DNA from: Scytalidium lignicola | Taxonomy: Eukaryota > Ascomycota > Leotiomycetes | Assembly (NCBI GenBank): GCA_002812745.2 | Contig: NCSJ02000232.1 | Coordinates: 1-64,000, forward strand | DNA length: 64,000 nt | Reading direction: 5' to 3' | Shown: positions 25,299 to 36,981 of the stretch, piece after piece | Layout of the letters: every line of letters begins with the position of its first letter | Position numbering within the stretch: position 1 is the first letter of the stretch | Notes under the pieces: generated by a model | Databases searched by the model: none | The model's input: the letters and a program-made list of their open reading frames with translations, nothing else | Told to the model about the DNA's origin: nothing | Position numbers and translations under genes: made by a program

Positions 25299-27276
25299 AG
25301 GAACAAGGGAAGTTCCATGATTCGTGGTCACGTGGAGGAAGCTCTGCCATCCTTCTCCAGTCTCAGGTCTAAGTATACAGTAACACCCAGCATTGTCTAG
25401 AAATGTGTCATAATACCTTCCATCAAGTTTTCAAGATTGGTGGATGTCAGAAGGGCCAAACTACAAGGCTTCTTCTCAGTCTTATTACACTAACCACGTG
25501 CCAACGTCTCCCTGAAGGCCCTAACATTATTCGAAAAGGAAAATTAAAGGACATAGGCTCAGTCAATCAGATGCCTTTTGTATAAAGGTACAAGAGATTA
25601 AGGTTGGCAATGAGACGTAATAATCATTTCTCTATCGATCAATGGAAATATCACGTCCTATTGATCACTTAGAATATTCCGCCCCAAAATAGAGTAAGTG
25701 TTTGTTGCAAACGTTCCTGGGAATACAAACGGGAGGGGAGGAGTGATGTCTCCTCTGCCTGTTCCTCACATACCGGGAGATACACCACTGGACCCTTCTT
25801 CCGCTGTGGATCTGAGTATGGTAGCAAGGAAAATTGCGTCATGCTAACGGTTTCAGGTGAGTGATCTAAAAGGAGGAGGCAAATTCATAACATTACAGAG
25901 TACGGATGTAACTATCCCATATCCCGTTCGCATAAGGATGTAATAGTATTATGCATACATTATCAGTTCTGCCCCCGGAGAAGAAAAGTTTATACATTAA
26001 ATTTCTGGTCCGTGGGGGGCATTAGAATTCAAACACCCTTTTTTTGTCTAAATCAAGTTGGCGACAAACAATGATACAACATTATTGGCTCAATATCATA
26101 AATCCTTCGATAATCGATATTCCTTTCACCTTTTGGCAAAGCCAATGGCTATTAAGTTATGCATGCATATCTATTTTCTTTTACCAGGAATNAAAAAGTG
26201 ACTAGAAAATGACATGGGTTGACGACGTATTGTACATTTATCCTTTAATTTTAGATGCTTGTATAATTTCTGCATAAAGTTGCATAAAAATACGCAAGGC
26301 ATCGCAACGACATTCTCACCCAAACTCACCTCCTCTTCTACAGTACAGTACTCACAGTGCTCACTTAGCACGAGCCCAGCAGCAAAAACCAAACCAAACC
26401 AAACCAAACAAAACAACAACAACAAAAAAACCCCGTTTTGAAGGGAAGGGAAGGGGAGAGGAACTCTGGGCATGAACTCCAGTTCCTCCAAGTCGTCAGC
26501 ATTGCTTGGTCCAAAAAATGGCGAAAACCCGGAAATTACTGTACAGTCTGACGCCCTGAGGGAACCACAGCAGGGGGGAAGGTACCGAATCATAAGGTTC
26601 GAAACAAGCCCTCCCCCATATTTTGACAAGGAATATATATCCCTGCTGTTTGTTTGGCTTGGCTTAGAAATTACACCGTTCAAGGAGGATGGATCGAATG
26701 GAAGAGTTCTTTGGTAAGTAGGTTTAGAAGGAGCCCGATATTTCTGTTTCGAAGAATTGGAAATGATACAAAGACAAAATTCAAGAAGCGAAATAATTGT
26801 TTAATCTTGGATTGCGAAAGACTGTTTCATTTGCTATAGACACCTCCCCTCAGCAGAGACACCATTCCAACGATCAATAAAAACCGAATGAGCTGATATC
26901 AAGAATNAAAAAACTCCTGCTGNAAAAAAACAGCCCATAGCCAGTCCCAATCCAACTACTTATGTTTGTTATATATATACACCAACTTATATATGCCCAA
27001 CCACCAACCATTAAGAAATTAACAGATCAACTGCAGTGAAAGACACGCATACACCGAAAGTAGCAAGCGTCCCATGCGTCTAAGGAGTTAAAAAACNAAA
27101 AAAGATAAGCACGCAATAATACTGTGAAAAAATCAGACCACGAGGTAACCCCTTTTTTCGTAAAAGCCATAGCCTGAAAGGAAACTCTGCTACCCATCAT
27201 CTAAAGATGAAGACGGGGTTGGAGTTTCCTAAAAAGGCTTCATGTTGAGTTCCCAGGAACTGAACGTGTGAATGAC
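25299..27276. other. Intergenic region
   Basis: About 2 kb between the GH3-GNAT gene and the 3' end of the wall-protein gene. Open frames here (for example 26,171-26,683 minus) show no family motif, and one contains an N. There are homopolymer runs and C/A-rich low-complexity sequence at about 26,390-26,440. TACAGTA-type motifs occur at 25,375, 26,339 and 26,538. I see no RNA gene or transposon ends. Confidence 0.6.
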
Positions 27277-27972
27277 TTATGCGAAGAGAACGGCAACGGC
27301 ACCAGCGACGGCAGCGACGGCGAAGGAGGCGGTGAGGCCTGATGCACCGCTGCTTGGGGCATACTGAGATGGAGTTGCGGCTCCGCCTGGGGTGGTGGAG
27401 TTACCACCGGAGACTGGGGGAACACCGGTTCCAGATGGTGCTGCAACGCCAGCTGGAGTGGAGACTGGGGTGACAGTGACGGTGCTGTAGATGACAGTTG
27501 GGACACAGGTGGAGATGGTGATGGTGCTCAACAGAGGAGCAGAGCTGGGGACACCTGCAGCTGGTGCAGATGGTGCTGGGGCTGGTACGAAGGTTGTTGG
27601 GACACCTGCAGCCGAGGTAGCTGGGACTACTGGTGCCACGGAAGTTGGCCAGTATGGAGCAGCGGAGGAGCTGGTACCGTTGGAGTAGACTGGAGCAGCT
27701 GGGCTGGAGTAGGCTGGGACACCGGCAGCGGAGGTGGTGGAAACCACTGGGTAGCTGGTGGTGCTGGTGACGGTGGAGCGAGCTGGGCAGTTGGTGACAG
27801 TTGGGGCACAGCTCTGTTAATGGTATGTTAGACGGTGATCATATAACTTGTGTAGATGCTAATTGTGTTTTCAACTTACGGTGATGGTGACCAACTCGGT
27901 GCTGTAGACAGTGCTCTCACCAGCCACGACGGCGGCGGCGGAAATGATAGCGGCGGCGACAGAGAAACGCAT
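27277..27972 (-). CDS. GPI-anchored Ser/Thr/Ala/Pro-rich cell-wall protein
   Basis: Two exons on the minus strand, 27,972-27,880 and 27,813-27,277, with a 66-nt intron (donor GTAAGT, acceptor TTAACAG), give about 209 residues. Residues 1-18 (MRFSVAAAIISAAAVVAG) form a signal peptide. The splice restores VTITSCAPTVTNCPARS, a short Cys-containing motif common in fungal wall proteins. The body is rich in Ala, Pro, Ser, Thr and Val with repeats such as STTSAAGVPAYSSPAAP, likely O-mannosylated. The C-terminus (SSGASGL then TASFAVAAVAGAVAVLFA) is a typical GPI-anchor signal. It probably sits on the plasma membrane or is linked to wall glucan; no enzymatic domain is visible. A long (3.4 kb) gene-free region with clustered palindromes lies upstream. 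Confidence 0.82.
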
Positions 27973-30900
27973 TTTGATTGATGTGAGGGTTAAGGGTTTT
28001 TCGGGTGAAAAGGCGTAAGGGTTATGAAGTGGGCTGGGATTTGCTGAAGAGCTGTAAAAGAGTGTGAATTCTGTAAAGAATGGACGACCGAAGTCAAAGA
28101 GCGATGTAATTTGCAAGAGTATCTGGCTGTTGGGCTAAAGAAGAAAGAAAAGAAGGGAGGAGGGAGCAAGCTGGGCCAACTGCAAGATATAGAAGAGCGG
28201 GAGATTACACCTACGGGGCTTCCACCACTGGGGGCTTATGGCAGGACCAGGGGGTGGAGGGAGGGCGGTTCTTCCCTGTTGGTGACATTTTCCCAGTAGA
28301 TTTTTAGACCATGGGGCCGGTGAATGAGAGCAACGATGAGCACGATGAGCGGATGAGCAGCTGGGCGGGGACACTCATTTCGCTGGGTTGGGGCCGGGCA
28401 TGGATTGACAGGCGGCAAATCTGCAGCCATCCAGGACGCAGATGGGAAGGTGTCGAGAGATGAGAGATGGCAGGAGGAGATGGGCCACACGACTCCACTT
28501 GGGGGCAGCTCTAGCCCGTGATCGGCCGTGTGATGGTGGGATAACGTGGCCCAAAAGGACAGCTCAAGGGGGAGAGAGAAGCTCTTTTCTTGCTTTGGCG
28601 TCTTTCGCTGGCCACGACCCTTGGAGGACAGAGAGAATGAGAGAAAAGAGACGAAGCTAACCGGACCAGTCGTTTCGCCGTTCCTCAGGCCCGCCCCGGC
28701 CACCGCAGATTGGTTCCTGCGCAAGAGGCCGCGACGGGCAGCACCCATCATCCATGACAGGGCTGCTTTGGCGTGCTCGCGACCTGCCATAGGTGGGAAA
28801 AGCCCTGCAAGCCACCGATGCAGGGACCCTGGAACCCTCCCTTGGGAAAACAAAGCCTTTCCCCTGAACCGCCTAAACAGCAACATTACAGTACCTCCGT
28901 CTAGCGAATAACTTATTATTACAGTACTTGTCATGCTCCAGCAAACACTTTCCCTTCTACAGTATGGACGTACAGTACTGTACTGTACCGTACTGTACAA
29001 ACACACACATACGCCTCCACTTTCCCCTGAAATATTGTCAATCTCCAGGCTGGGAGCTCGATGGCGGCATTACAGCCACAGGACCTCGTTTTGCCAACGG
29101 TTACGGTGTACGTACTGATTGCGTTCCAGTAGATCGTTTGTTTCTGCGCCTACTGGGGAAAGCTGTTTCGATCTGCTTGCACACAGTACGGTAATTACTG
29201 TATTATCGAACCGGCCATCAACTCATACCTTACTACAGTACAGTTCTCTCTTCAAGTGCTTGATTCTATACCACAGAGTTCCAGATTTGCCATTCATTCA
29301 TGCCTGCATTGATCCCATTCATGAATCATTCAATGCTGGTGTCCCTTCTCCTCCAGTTCTCTCAATCGATCGACCCAAATCTCTAACCTCCAACGCACAC
29401 CCCCCGGACCCTCCTGTCCATCGTAATCTCGACTAGTGATTGCACAACAGTAGCTTATCATGCCCTGTTTTTTAAGCGACAGCGCTACTAGATTGCGCCG
29501 AGCTTCTCAAGGACCGTACATGGCTCCCTTGGTCTCTATATTCGGCCCCTCTTGTACCCTCTTGACGTTATGTCAGCCTGCTTAATACCACAGTTCACCG
29601 CCAGCGTATCGGTGAAGGAGATACGAAGAGAGAAAGAAAAGAAGCTTATGATTCCCCGATACGCATGTGCTCTGTGGTAACGATTCCGTACTGCGTTCGA
29701 GACCCGCCGCCACCTCGCTGTAACCTCTCTGGGATTGTTTAAGATTTGCGTGCTCTCCTTTTGGGGAGATTTTTTGCGCGTAGCATTATTGGCGTCGTTG
29801 GAGTACATCCCTTAATCTATCGGATCTAATTCTGGAATGAGACCTGCTTTTTCTTTCCCTCCTGCTCCACTAGGAAACGCCTAAAACATAGCCTTTTGCA
29901 GTTCGAGTTGCATTTAATTAATCTAGACCCCTCACGACTCTTTTTCATGGTTGCAACGTTTCCTATCCGCTGGAACTAAGAGCGGTGATACGAGATCCAC
30001 TTTGCATTTTATTGAAGGTGGCGGTAATCTCACTCTTAATGCAAAAGGGGTCATCACGTCCAAAATCGAGGGTAAACGTCTTTCTACGCTGCAGTTGTGT
30101 CGATGGCCATCGAGAGAGAGAGAGACTGGCGTTCTTGCACTCTGCAACATTATTTATGTTTATGGCTGCAATGGCATATTCTAGAGTCGAGCTCATTTTC
30201 CCATGAACTCTTTCACGGCTCCATATTGTAGGTAGGTGAAGTTGCAGTGGCTGGCTTTAGAAGGGTTTTGGACATCGTGGAATAAAATGCTCTCTGGGTT
30301 TCCCACGTTGCTACTTGTTGAAAGTCTCAAGGATATGTTTTGGCTTGACCTGCCTCTCGACACATTTCATCAATCAATCCTGTCTCGGACGACATATTCG
30401 ATCATTCCTGGTTCATACATCCTCTATCGATACGAGATAGGATATGCTCTCAATGGTGGATCATACAATATCGTGATGGAACGAATTGGCAAATACATGA
30501 GACTAGGTTTGGAGATTCTCCAATATGGGTGTGCTATTACTGCTACTACCTGTCACGAGTACCATCTGCTGAATGTGGGATGGATTGCGTCTTGAATTTA
30601 TAGCTTTGGTCTTGGTTTGAAAATTGTGTCTATCTCTTGTTCTCTAACAGTGGAGCTGGCAACGGTCCCTTCATTGGAATTTAATCATTGAGTTAGGTTC
30701 ACGGTGCGGTGAAGGTGAGTAACGTCGTGGTTGTATAAACTAATATAGTGTATAGATGTTTTCTCAACTTGTGGGCTGCGATTGACACTCCTATTCCTCG
30801 TTCGGTTTTATACTATCACGATAAACTTCTGAGCCCAATTCATCCTGACAGGTTTATGTATATCCCGCTGGAGGGTTTTATTGAGGGTGCAATCTGCATT

Positions 30901-31360
30901 TGGTCGTTGGTGATGGGTGTTTTTGATTCATATGAGGACCTGCTTCATATAATGATGCTTCTGAGCTGAATGGTTCCCCACTAGGTCCCCGATCAACACG
31001 CAGGCTACAGTCGATGAGATACATGAGGATGCCAATTGGCTAGATTAGGGCTCCACAGCTGGTTCTCGGACCCAGGACTTCCTGGAAATGGTCATTGATT
31101 TCGAATCGATGTGCCTACTTCGTCATAGCTGTCGGATCATCATTTGCATATATTTTGTGGATGGATGAAGGATTTAATGATAGTCTCCCTGCCTCCGTCT
31201 AGAGATCGTAGATAGTTCCCTGCTGCTCGCTTCAAGTGGCCAGTTGTCAGTGACATATCTTGTGTCTCAGTCTTGTAATACTGGACAATATTTCAAGGCA
31301 CTGGGCCACTAGAACATTCTTAATTGCAGGATAACATAGAGAGCAAATATTGTGTGTATA
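27973..31360. other. Long intergenic region upstream of the wall-protein gene
   Basis: No convincing gene is seen. The overlapping open frames at 28,100-29,450 on both strands shadow one another, lack motifs and contain low-complexity residues. Part of this stretch is presumably the promoter and 5' leader of the minus-strand wall-protein gene starting at 27,972. A motif cluster at 28,884-29,245 is annotated separately. The open frame at 30,236-30,595 (119 aa) has no recognisable domain. Confidence 0.55.
28884..29245. promoter_or_regulatory. Cluster of TACAGTAC-type palindromes
   Basis: Within about 360 bp the sequence TACAGTA, or its complement TACTGTA, occurs at about 28,887, 28,919, 28,958, repeatedly through 28,970-28,998, at 29,185-29,205 and at 29,233-29,242. 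The densest part at 28,970-28,998 contains the perfect 14-bp palindrome GTACAGTACTGTAC. It lies about 0.9-1.3 kb upstream of the wall-protein start codon. A repeated dimer-type binding site for a transcription factor is one reading; a cruciform-forming repeat is another. The factor is unknown to me. Confidence 0.4.
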
Positions 31361-32356
31361 TCAAGGGTTTGGAGTAAATCTTGCTACTAGCCAGGCCAGG
31401 TCATTTTCATGCGCTTTTGGCCATTTTGAGTAGTACTGCCACCTCTTTTGTTCCTTATCCCATTTGCGGTTCGGCACAAATGCTTCGACATTGTAGTAGT
31501 TGTCCCTCATGTAGATGGGTTGATAACTCGGTGGACCGCTACGTTCTAGATACACATCAACCCCAGAGGTAGCTTCTGCGTCGCTGAGATGGTACAATCG
31601 CGGCCGTATTATTGTTGATTTGTCACTTTTCCTTCTCCATTTGCTAGAGCGGATTATGGTACGGGTAGTAGTATCAAGATGCATTTGTAGGATACGAGCA
31701 TGCGTCAGCGGGCTATGCATTGCCTTCGTCACGATCTCGGCATGTTGGTCGAGAAGCTTGACATTCCATTCAGGATTTGTACCGCGAGGAATGATAGGAA
31801 GAGGTTCACGGCTTTCAAAATTTGTCTGCCAGTGGGCGAGATCCAGGATGATGTTGAGATTGTTCCACGCAAGGACACAACTCATGCAGGTGCATACAGC
31901 TGATGGATCAATATGCTTGATGTGCTGATACGGATTTTTATGAATGCGCAACCGGTCTTGCCATTTCTCGCTCAGCAGGGCTGAGCGTGCCGAGGCAGGA
32001 ACATCCTCAAGTGGTAGCGGCAATGGGAAGCACTGTTGCAAGATCCAATAACGACGGTTCTTGATGGTATTAGCGATTGATTTTTCATTGTTAAGAATGA
32101 ATGTCCGTGTTGAGTTATCGACTTGAAGCAGGCTGAAAAGGTCGCTCGGTGCTAAGAAGCTCAATATTGCCAACAGCACCTCGTATGGAAGGTCAAATAA
32201 TGATTCAATATCAGAATGGACTTTGCGTGCCGACTGCTTCTTCTCTTGGCGTCTTTGAAGCCTGACAGTCTTCTTAGAACGGAGAGGTAATGCAGCTGTT
32301 GTGTCGACGAGAGGTTCTTCATCCGAAGATGTATCATCTTGCTTATTATTTGGCAT
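31361..32356 (-). CDS. F-box domain protein
   Basis: A single exon of 331 residues. A charged N-terminal tail (basic around residues 28-46) precedes an F-box at about residues 53-90: LFDLPYEVLLAILSFLAPSD followed by LFSLLQVDNSTRTFI. F-box proteins recruit substrates to SCF ubiquitin ligases through Skp1. The remaining 240 residues contain a CTCMSC cysteine pair near 155-160 and several Trp/Tyr-rich segments (SKWRRKSDK, WQYYSKWP), but no WD40 or leucine-rich repeats, so the substrate cannot be predicted. It is transcribed away from the LCAT-like gene, with a 1.27-kb intergenic space between their starts. No intron is needed. Confidence 0.8.
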   Translation of the reverse strand: MPNNKQDDTSSDEEPLVDTTAALPLRSKKTVRLQRRQEKKQSARKVHSDIESLFDLPYEVLLAILSFLAPSDLFSLLQVDNSTRTFILNNEKSIANTIKNRRYWILQQCFPLPLPLEDVPASARSALLSEKWQDRLRIHKNPYQHIKHIDPSAVCTCMSCVLAWNNLNIILDLAHWQTNFESREPLPIIPRGTNPEWNVKLLDQHAEIVTKAMHSPLTHARILQMHLDTTTRTIIRSSKWRRKSDKSTIIRPRLYHLSDAEATSGVDVYLERSGPPSYQPIYMRDNYYNVEAFVPNRKWDKEQKRWQYYSKWPKAHENDLAWLVARFTPNP

Positions 32357-33622
32357 TTTTCACAACTATGACACTCAAATGGCAGAGTTGACGTCAGATT
32401 AACCGCTTTTTCAAATCCCGTGTCATCGCATGAGAGGAACAGAGATGTTCTGGACCACTGAGAGGATCACAAATTAATCACATCTAAAATAGATGTTATC
32501 TGACCCGTCAGACTCGACACAATGCTAAGCACTTGACGTGAGATGTACCGGTACAAGGCTAATTCATGGTGTTGAAGTTTCGGTGACGAAAACGGTTGAA
32601 ATTTCTACGGCAGGCTAGACAACCCGTTAGTGCAATAGGTGAAAAAGTTGCATCTAACCATTTTTGAATGGCTATTTTAATAACCTTCCATGCTGAACAA
32701 GTGTGACGTGTACTGAGACTCGGTTGCCAAACTACCTTCAAGGCCATGACTGGCCCAATAATGGCAAAAATATGCAGGTGCTGCACTCAGATACTGTAAT
32801 TAGGTGTTGGCAGCAGTGTCAAAGCTAACCACGTGCTACCAAAATATATCCTTACCTAAGTTCGCATGCTTGGGAATCATTGCGGTCGCACTAGGCCTGA
32901 TAAGTTGCAAGTTTCATTGTTTCCTCAATCAAAGTGAGCACTTGTTTAGGTCTGAATGTCTTATTTGATATTATAGGGTCTTCGACTGCAGGTTACATGA
33001 ACGTAGAGCACCGTAAACGTGGATTTCTTACGAGCTTCCAGGCCTGATAGGACAGCCTCGTTGGCCAAGCTTCGCTATCGCATCGGTAACCATGGATGAT
33101 GCGTGCTGAAGTCAGCATAGTCTCTCAGCCCTGCCAGGTACCATCTACCATCTCATCAAGCGCGACTCTTTGTTATGATCCCATAAATTCACCATGTCGA
33201 CTCCAACTGTGCAAATTCAATTATTTTCTCTACAAAACGGCCCCAGGGTTTTGCTGCCACTGAAAACCAACGGCTGGATTTCGGCGTGCTGACGTCAATA
33301 GCCGGATTATTTCCTCTCCACGAACAGCCTCGTGCAAATTCCCAACGTTGAGACGGTTAGAAGTCAAGAACAACCGCGACCCCACACTGAACCCTTGACA
33401 ATACGTCATGTGGATGAGCACGACTTCGATCTATATATCGTGAAAAGGCCCGTTCAATCTTCTTTTCATTAGCCGGTTTGATCAACACCTTCCCCCCCAA
33501 CATGTTCCGAGGCTTCCGGCTCCCAATACAGGCCTAGACTACCGGCAACTTGACCCGACACTGTCCACGAGATCGCGCCCTTCCCTTTATATAACTGAAG
33601 AGGAATTGTTGTAGACATCCCG
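32357..33622. other. Divergent intergenic region
   Basis: It separates the starts of the F-box gene (minus) and the LCAT-like gene (plus). I see no conserved open frame, RNA gene or repeat ends. It presumably carries both promoters; a C-rich tract (CCTTCCCCCCC) is at about 33,488. Confidence 0.55.
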
Positions 33623-36349
33623 ATGGAATATATTCACCCCAAAATGTCTCCGAAGCCGGTTCTTTTGGACCAGAGAGACTCTCCAGAACGTCGAACCGAC
33701 ACGTCAAGTCCCAATTCACCAACTGCCATTGCTGACAACGAACTATCTGAGGCCTCTGATGATCCTGAGACCGTGAATTTGTCGAACTTTTCGGGTGAAG
33801 ATGCTGAGTCACTCATTGGGCTGGCCATTAGTAGCGCTGCAACACGGTTAACTTCGCCCAATACACCCGCAGCAGAAAAGGCTGCTGCGATAATGGAGGA
33901 TCCAGAAGGCGGTGCCTTGTCTGACAGCGATCCGGAGACACCCTCGATGCCATATTTCATAGAGAAGACGAAGAAGGGAAACGAGACCTCAGATATTCCT
34001 ACTCCTGTACAGGTGGAATCTTCCCCGCCTACTAGTACCAACCCATCAATTACTTACCGGTATCAAACAAGTCCTAGGTCTCCAGGTGTACATCCTGTTT
34101 CAGGCGGACCTTACCAGTCAGCCTTGCATGGGGTTTTTGAGCCGTTCAGGAAGCGATCCCTTTCTGGAAGCACCGATGCATTGAAGAAGTTCTTGCCAAA
34201 GGGCTTACCTTCAATGCCTTCAATGCCTTCAATAACTCAAGTAGGGAATTTTTTCGGAACTTCAACTTTAAACGATGGTCTTAAACCTCATTCTGGGGGA
34301 TCAGCTGTGTTGCGGACGAGCTCAGACAATTCTGGCTCATCTACACCCAAAAATTACACTGCTCGTCTTCAAAAGCGGCCGTCCGTGCAGAATAAGGGCT
34401 CGTCAGATACTCAGCGCCATGTGCTTATTCGCCGTACGACATCTGATGACTCTCTGCTCTACCACTCTCTTTCCAAAGCATCTTCTTTGGGAGACGATAC
34501 AAGATTCGAACACCAACGTGAGCAGGTAAATTCTCGTGTTAAGGCGATCAGGGACTCTCTCCAGGATCGATCAAGTTTTAGAATGCCACAAATGCCACAG
34601 ATTCCTAGTATGCCGAATTTGTCCCGCACTTTCAGTTTTCCAAAGAATTTCTTCAACTCAGGCAACAGCCATGTTAGATCTAGGTCAGATACCAGTATAG
34701 TCTCGGAAATTCTTCCAGGTCAGGCTAAGAAGAAATTTCTTGATATTAATGGCCATCTAGTAACACTAGGTGTGGTTGGAACGGCGAATACGGCACCAGA
34801 AGTAGCTATAGGATCCCCGAAAGCTGTAGCGGAAGTACCTAATCATCGGTTCTTAGACCAAGTGGTGGAAAATTTGACGGGAGATGTCGTGATTATGGGT
34901 GGGTACCGAGGGTCAATTCTGCGATCTGCAAAGCCACCACATAGACAGTTATGGGTGCCCGTGAAGGTGGGATTGAATTTACGAAAAGTTGACCTTGAGG
35001 TTGGCTTGGAGCCTGAAGATGAGGAGAGGATGGAAGAAAAAATATTTGCTTCCGGGATGCTGCAGAATATTGGTCCCGTCGATATCTCGAAACGGCTATT
35101 CAAGCGCCTTTCTGAATCCGAGAATGCTAAAAACGGCAAACTCAGGATCTGGGATTATGGCTACGATTGGCGACTGAGCCCACATATCTTAAGCCGAAAA
35201 CTTACACAGTTTCTTGAAAAGCTGCCGTCGAATCAGGACCCAAGTGGGCCCAAGGGAGCGCTTGTTATTGCGCATAGTTTGGGAGGAGTAATTACTCGGC
35301 ATGTGGTCAATTCTCGGCCAGAGCTATTTTCGGGGGTTGTATATGCGGGTGTGCCAAAGTCATGCGTTAATATTCTTGGACCATTCAGGAATGGCGATGC
35401 CGTCCTGTTAAGTTCTAGGGTGTTGACTGCGCAAGTCAACTTCACGCTTCGAACTAGCTTTCTGCTATTACCGGAAGATGGCCAATGTTTTATTGATATC
35501 AACACCAAGGAGCCCTATCCTGTTGACTTCTTCAGTCTCGATGACTGGATAAAGTATCGCTGGTCGCCATGTACGGATCCACCACTACCTCCAAGAAACC
35601 CCCCAATATTGCGTATCCTAAACAGGCCCGTGAGCTTAATAGGACTACCAAATCCAGTGAAAGGGTTGAGTTGGACTACCAGCCAGGAGAATGAAGACTC
35701 TTCTCAAAAACATTCACGCTCACATTCCTCTTCAATAGCAGCTCTCTCTCGGGCAGAAGATGCCGCTCGCAACTTTGAACCTGCCAGAGATAAAGCATTA
35801 GCACCTCAAATGGATGGCCAAAACAAGAATCTGATAAGTAAATTCCAAAACCCAAGCACCTCAGTTGCAACAACGGTCACCATCCCTCGTGACAAAGCCA
35901 TAAATTATCTTCGCCGCACCCTTGCCGAGACGAAGAAATTTAAGGAGGAGCTATATTTTAAACCTGAACTCTCGGAATCAAACCGCTACCCTCCACTAGC
36001 TCTCATCTACAACAAATCCATTCCGACGGTTTACGGAGCCAAAGTAGATGGTAGAGAAGGAATTCCTTGTGTGGATTCTTACGACAACCTGGCTTTCGCG
36101 AGCGGTGATGGCGTGGTGCTTGCCCGTGAGGCAATGTTGCCAGAGGGGTATAAGACCGTGTATGGCGGAAGAATCAGGAGCGATCGTGGGCACGTCGCTT
36201 TGCTCGGTGACTTGAATGCTGTTGGACGAGCTATCAATGCTGTTTTGAAGGGGAGGGCGAAGGGGATCGGATCTGGAGTTGTACATAATTTACATAAGAA
36301 TGGAGTTCTCAAGGAAGAGGGATCTGAATGTACACCAGCATCTGCATAA
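33623..36349 (+). CDS. LCAT-like alpha/beta-hydrolase (putative phospholipase/acyltransferase)
   Basis: An intronless frame of 908 residues; the first ATG (33,623) is followed by a second in frame at 33,644, so the start is slightly uncertain. The N-terminal 330 residues are Ser/Pro-rich and disordered, with short repeats (PSMPSMPS, MPQMPQIPSMP). The catalytic part begins at about residue 370 (KKKFLDINGHL). GGYRGS at 426-431 is the oxyanion/lid region, GYDWRLSP follows, and AHSLGG carries the nucleophile Ser552. Asp829 (ASGDGVV) and His857 (DRGHVALLGD) complete a plausible triad in the order typical of lecithin:cholesterol acyltransferase relatives. The substrate is probably a glycerophospholipid or sterol ester. 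No signal peptide or clear membrane span is evident, so a cytosolic or peripheral location is likely. Confidence 0.78.
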   Translation: MEYIHPKMSPKPVLLDQRDSPERRTDTSSPNSPTAIADNELSEASDDPETVNLSNFSGEDAESLIGLAISSAATRLTSPNTPAAEKAAAIMEDPEGGALSDSDPETPSMPYFIEKTKKGNETSDIPTPVQVESSPPTSTNPSITYRYQTSPRSPGVHPVSGGPYQSALHGVFEPFRKRSLSGSTDALKKFLPKGLPSMPSMPSITQVGNFFGTSTLNDGLKPHSGGSAVLRTSSDNSGSSTPKNYTARLQKRPSVQNKGSSDTQRHVLIRRTTSDDSLLYHSLSKASSLGDDTRFEHQREQVNSRVKAIRDSLQDRSSFRMPQMPQIPSMPNLSRTFSFPKNFFNSGNSHVRSRSDTSIVSEILPGQAKKKFLDINGHLVTLGVVGTANTAPEVAIGSPKAVAEVPNHRFLDQVVENLTGDVVIMGGYRGSILRSAKPPHRQLWVPVKVGLNLRKVDLEVGLEPEDEERMEEKIFASGMLQNIGPVDISKRLFKRLSESENAKNGKLRIWDYGYDWRLSPHILSRKLTQFLEKLPSNQDPSGPKGALVIAHSLGGVITRHVVNSRPELFSGVVYAGVPKSCVNILGPFRNGDAVLLSSRVLTAQVNFTLRTSFLLLPEDGQCFIDINTKEPYPVDFFSLDDWIKYRWSPCTDPPLPPRNPPILRILNRPVSLIGLPNPVKGLSWTTSQENEDSSQKHSRSHSSSIAALSRAEDAARNFEPARDKALAPQMDGQNKNLISKFQNPSTSVATTVTIPRDKAINYLRRTLAETKKFKEELYFKPELSESNRYPPLALIYNKSIPTVYGAKVDGREGIPCVDSYDNLAFASGDGVVLAREAMLPEGYKTVYGGRIRSDRGHVALLGDLNAVGRAINAVLKGRAKGIGSGVVHNLHKNGVLKEEGSECTPASA

Positions 36350-36981
36350 GTTGGCGTACAGGAGGAATTTTTGGAGCATCATATCTTGGGAGTATGTAGG
36401 CGTTGACATGGGTGGGGATATTCATTGCATGGGAAATGTGAAATGAGAAATGATTGAATGATACAATTGTATGTTTATGTCCTTGCTATTGTTCTTGGAG
36501 ATATGTGCAGTGTGCAGTGTGTAGTTTGTAGTACGCTTCGACAAATGAAAAGTAATTGGGGATAAATTTTAAATTCTTCAACAAGTAAACATGTTAGTTC
36601 CTAATTCCTAGGTATATATTATTTCTCTTCATAATATGCGTTACTTATATCGATGGAAGTGATAAAAGACATTCAATGCCCTTGCTGCACTCCATTCCCT
36701 GTGAAAAACACAAGGGTCTGTCATCTACTCCACCTGCCTCCCTTGACCACAACGCCAGAGCTAAGAAATTTCAAACGGCGTGATATCACTAGAATTTCGA
36801 CTTTCCTTCATAACCCCTGCAAAAATGCCCTCTGTTGAGGGAAAAGTATATCGCCATTTGGGATGCAACTCTTATGGATCATCCAGAGGTTGCGATGAAG
36901 TTGGACAAGCCCGGATTTTTATTCCAGGGCTCTCCCAAGGAGAAAGCATTTAGTACGATATTTAAGCTTTTTATGAGCAAC
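36350..36981. other. Convergent intergenic region
   Basis: It lies between the 3' ends of the LCAT-like and EXPERA-like genes. It is AT-rich and contains likely 3' untranslated sequence; no conserved frame is seen. Confidence 0.55.

Noticed and set aside
26171..26683. 170-codon minus-strand open frame
   Set aside because: It contains an N, low-complexity Leu/Phe runs and no family motif, in a region with no other coding signs.
28236..29006. 256-codon minus-strand open frame and overlapping plus-strand frames
   Set aside because: Several overlapping frames on both strands in GC-richer DNA, compositionally odd, no conserved motif; likely chance.
30236..30595. 119-codon plus-strand open frame
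   Set aside because: No domain or signal peptide, no splice context and no homology I recognise; too weak to call.
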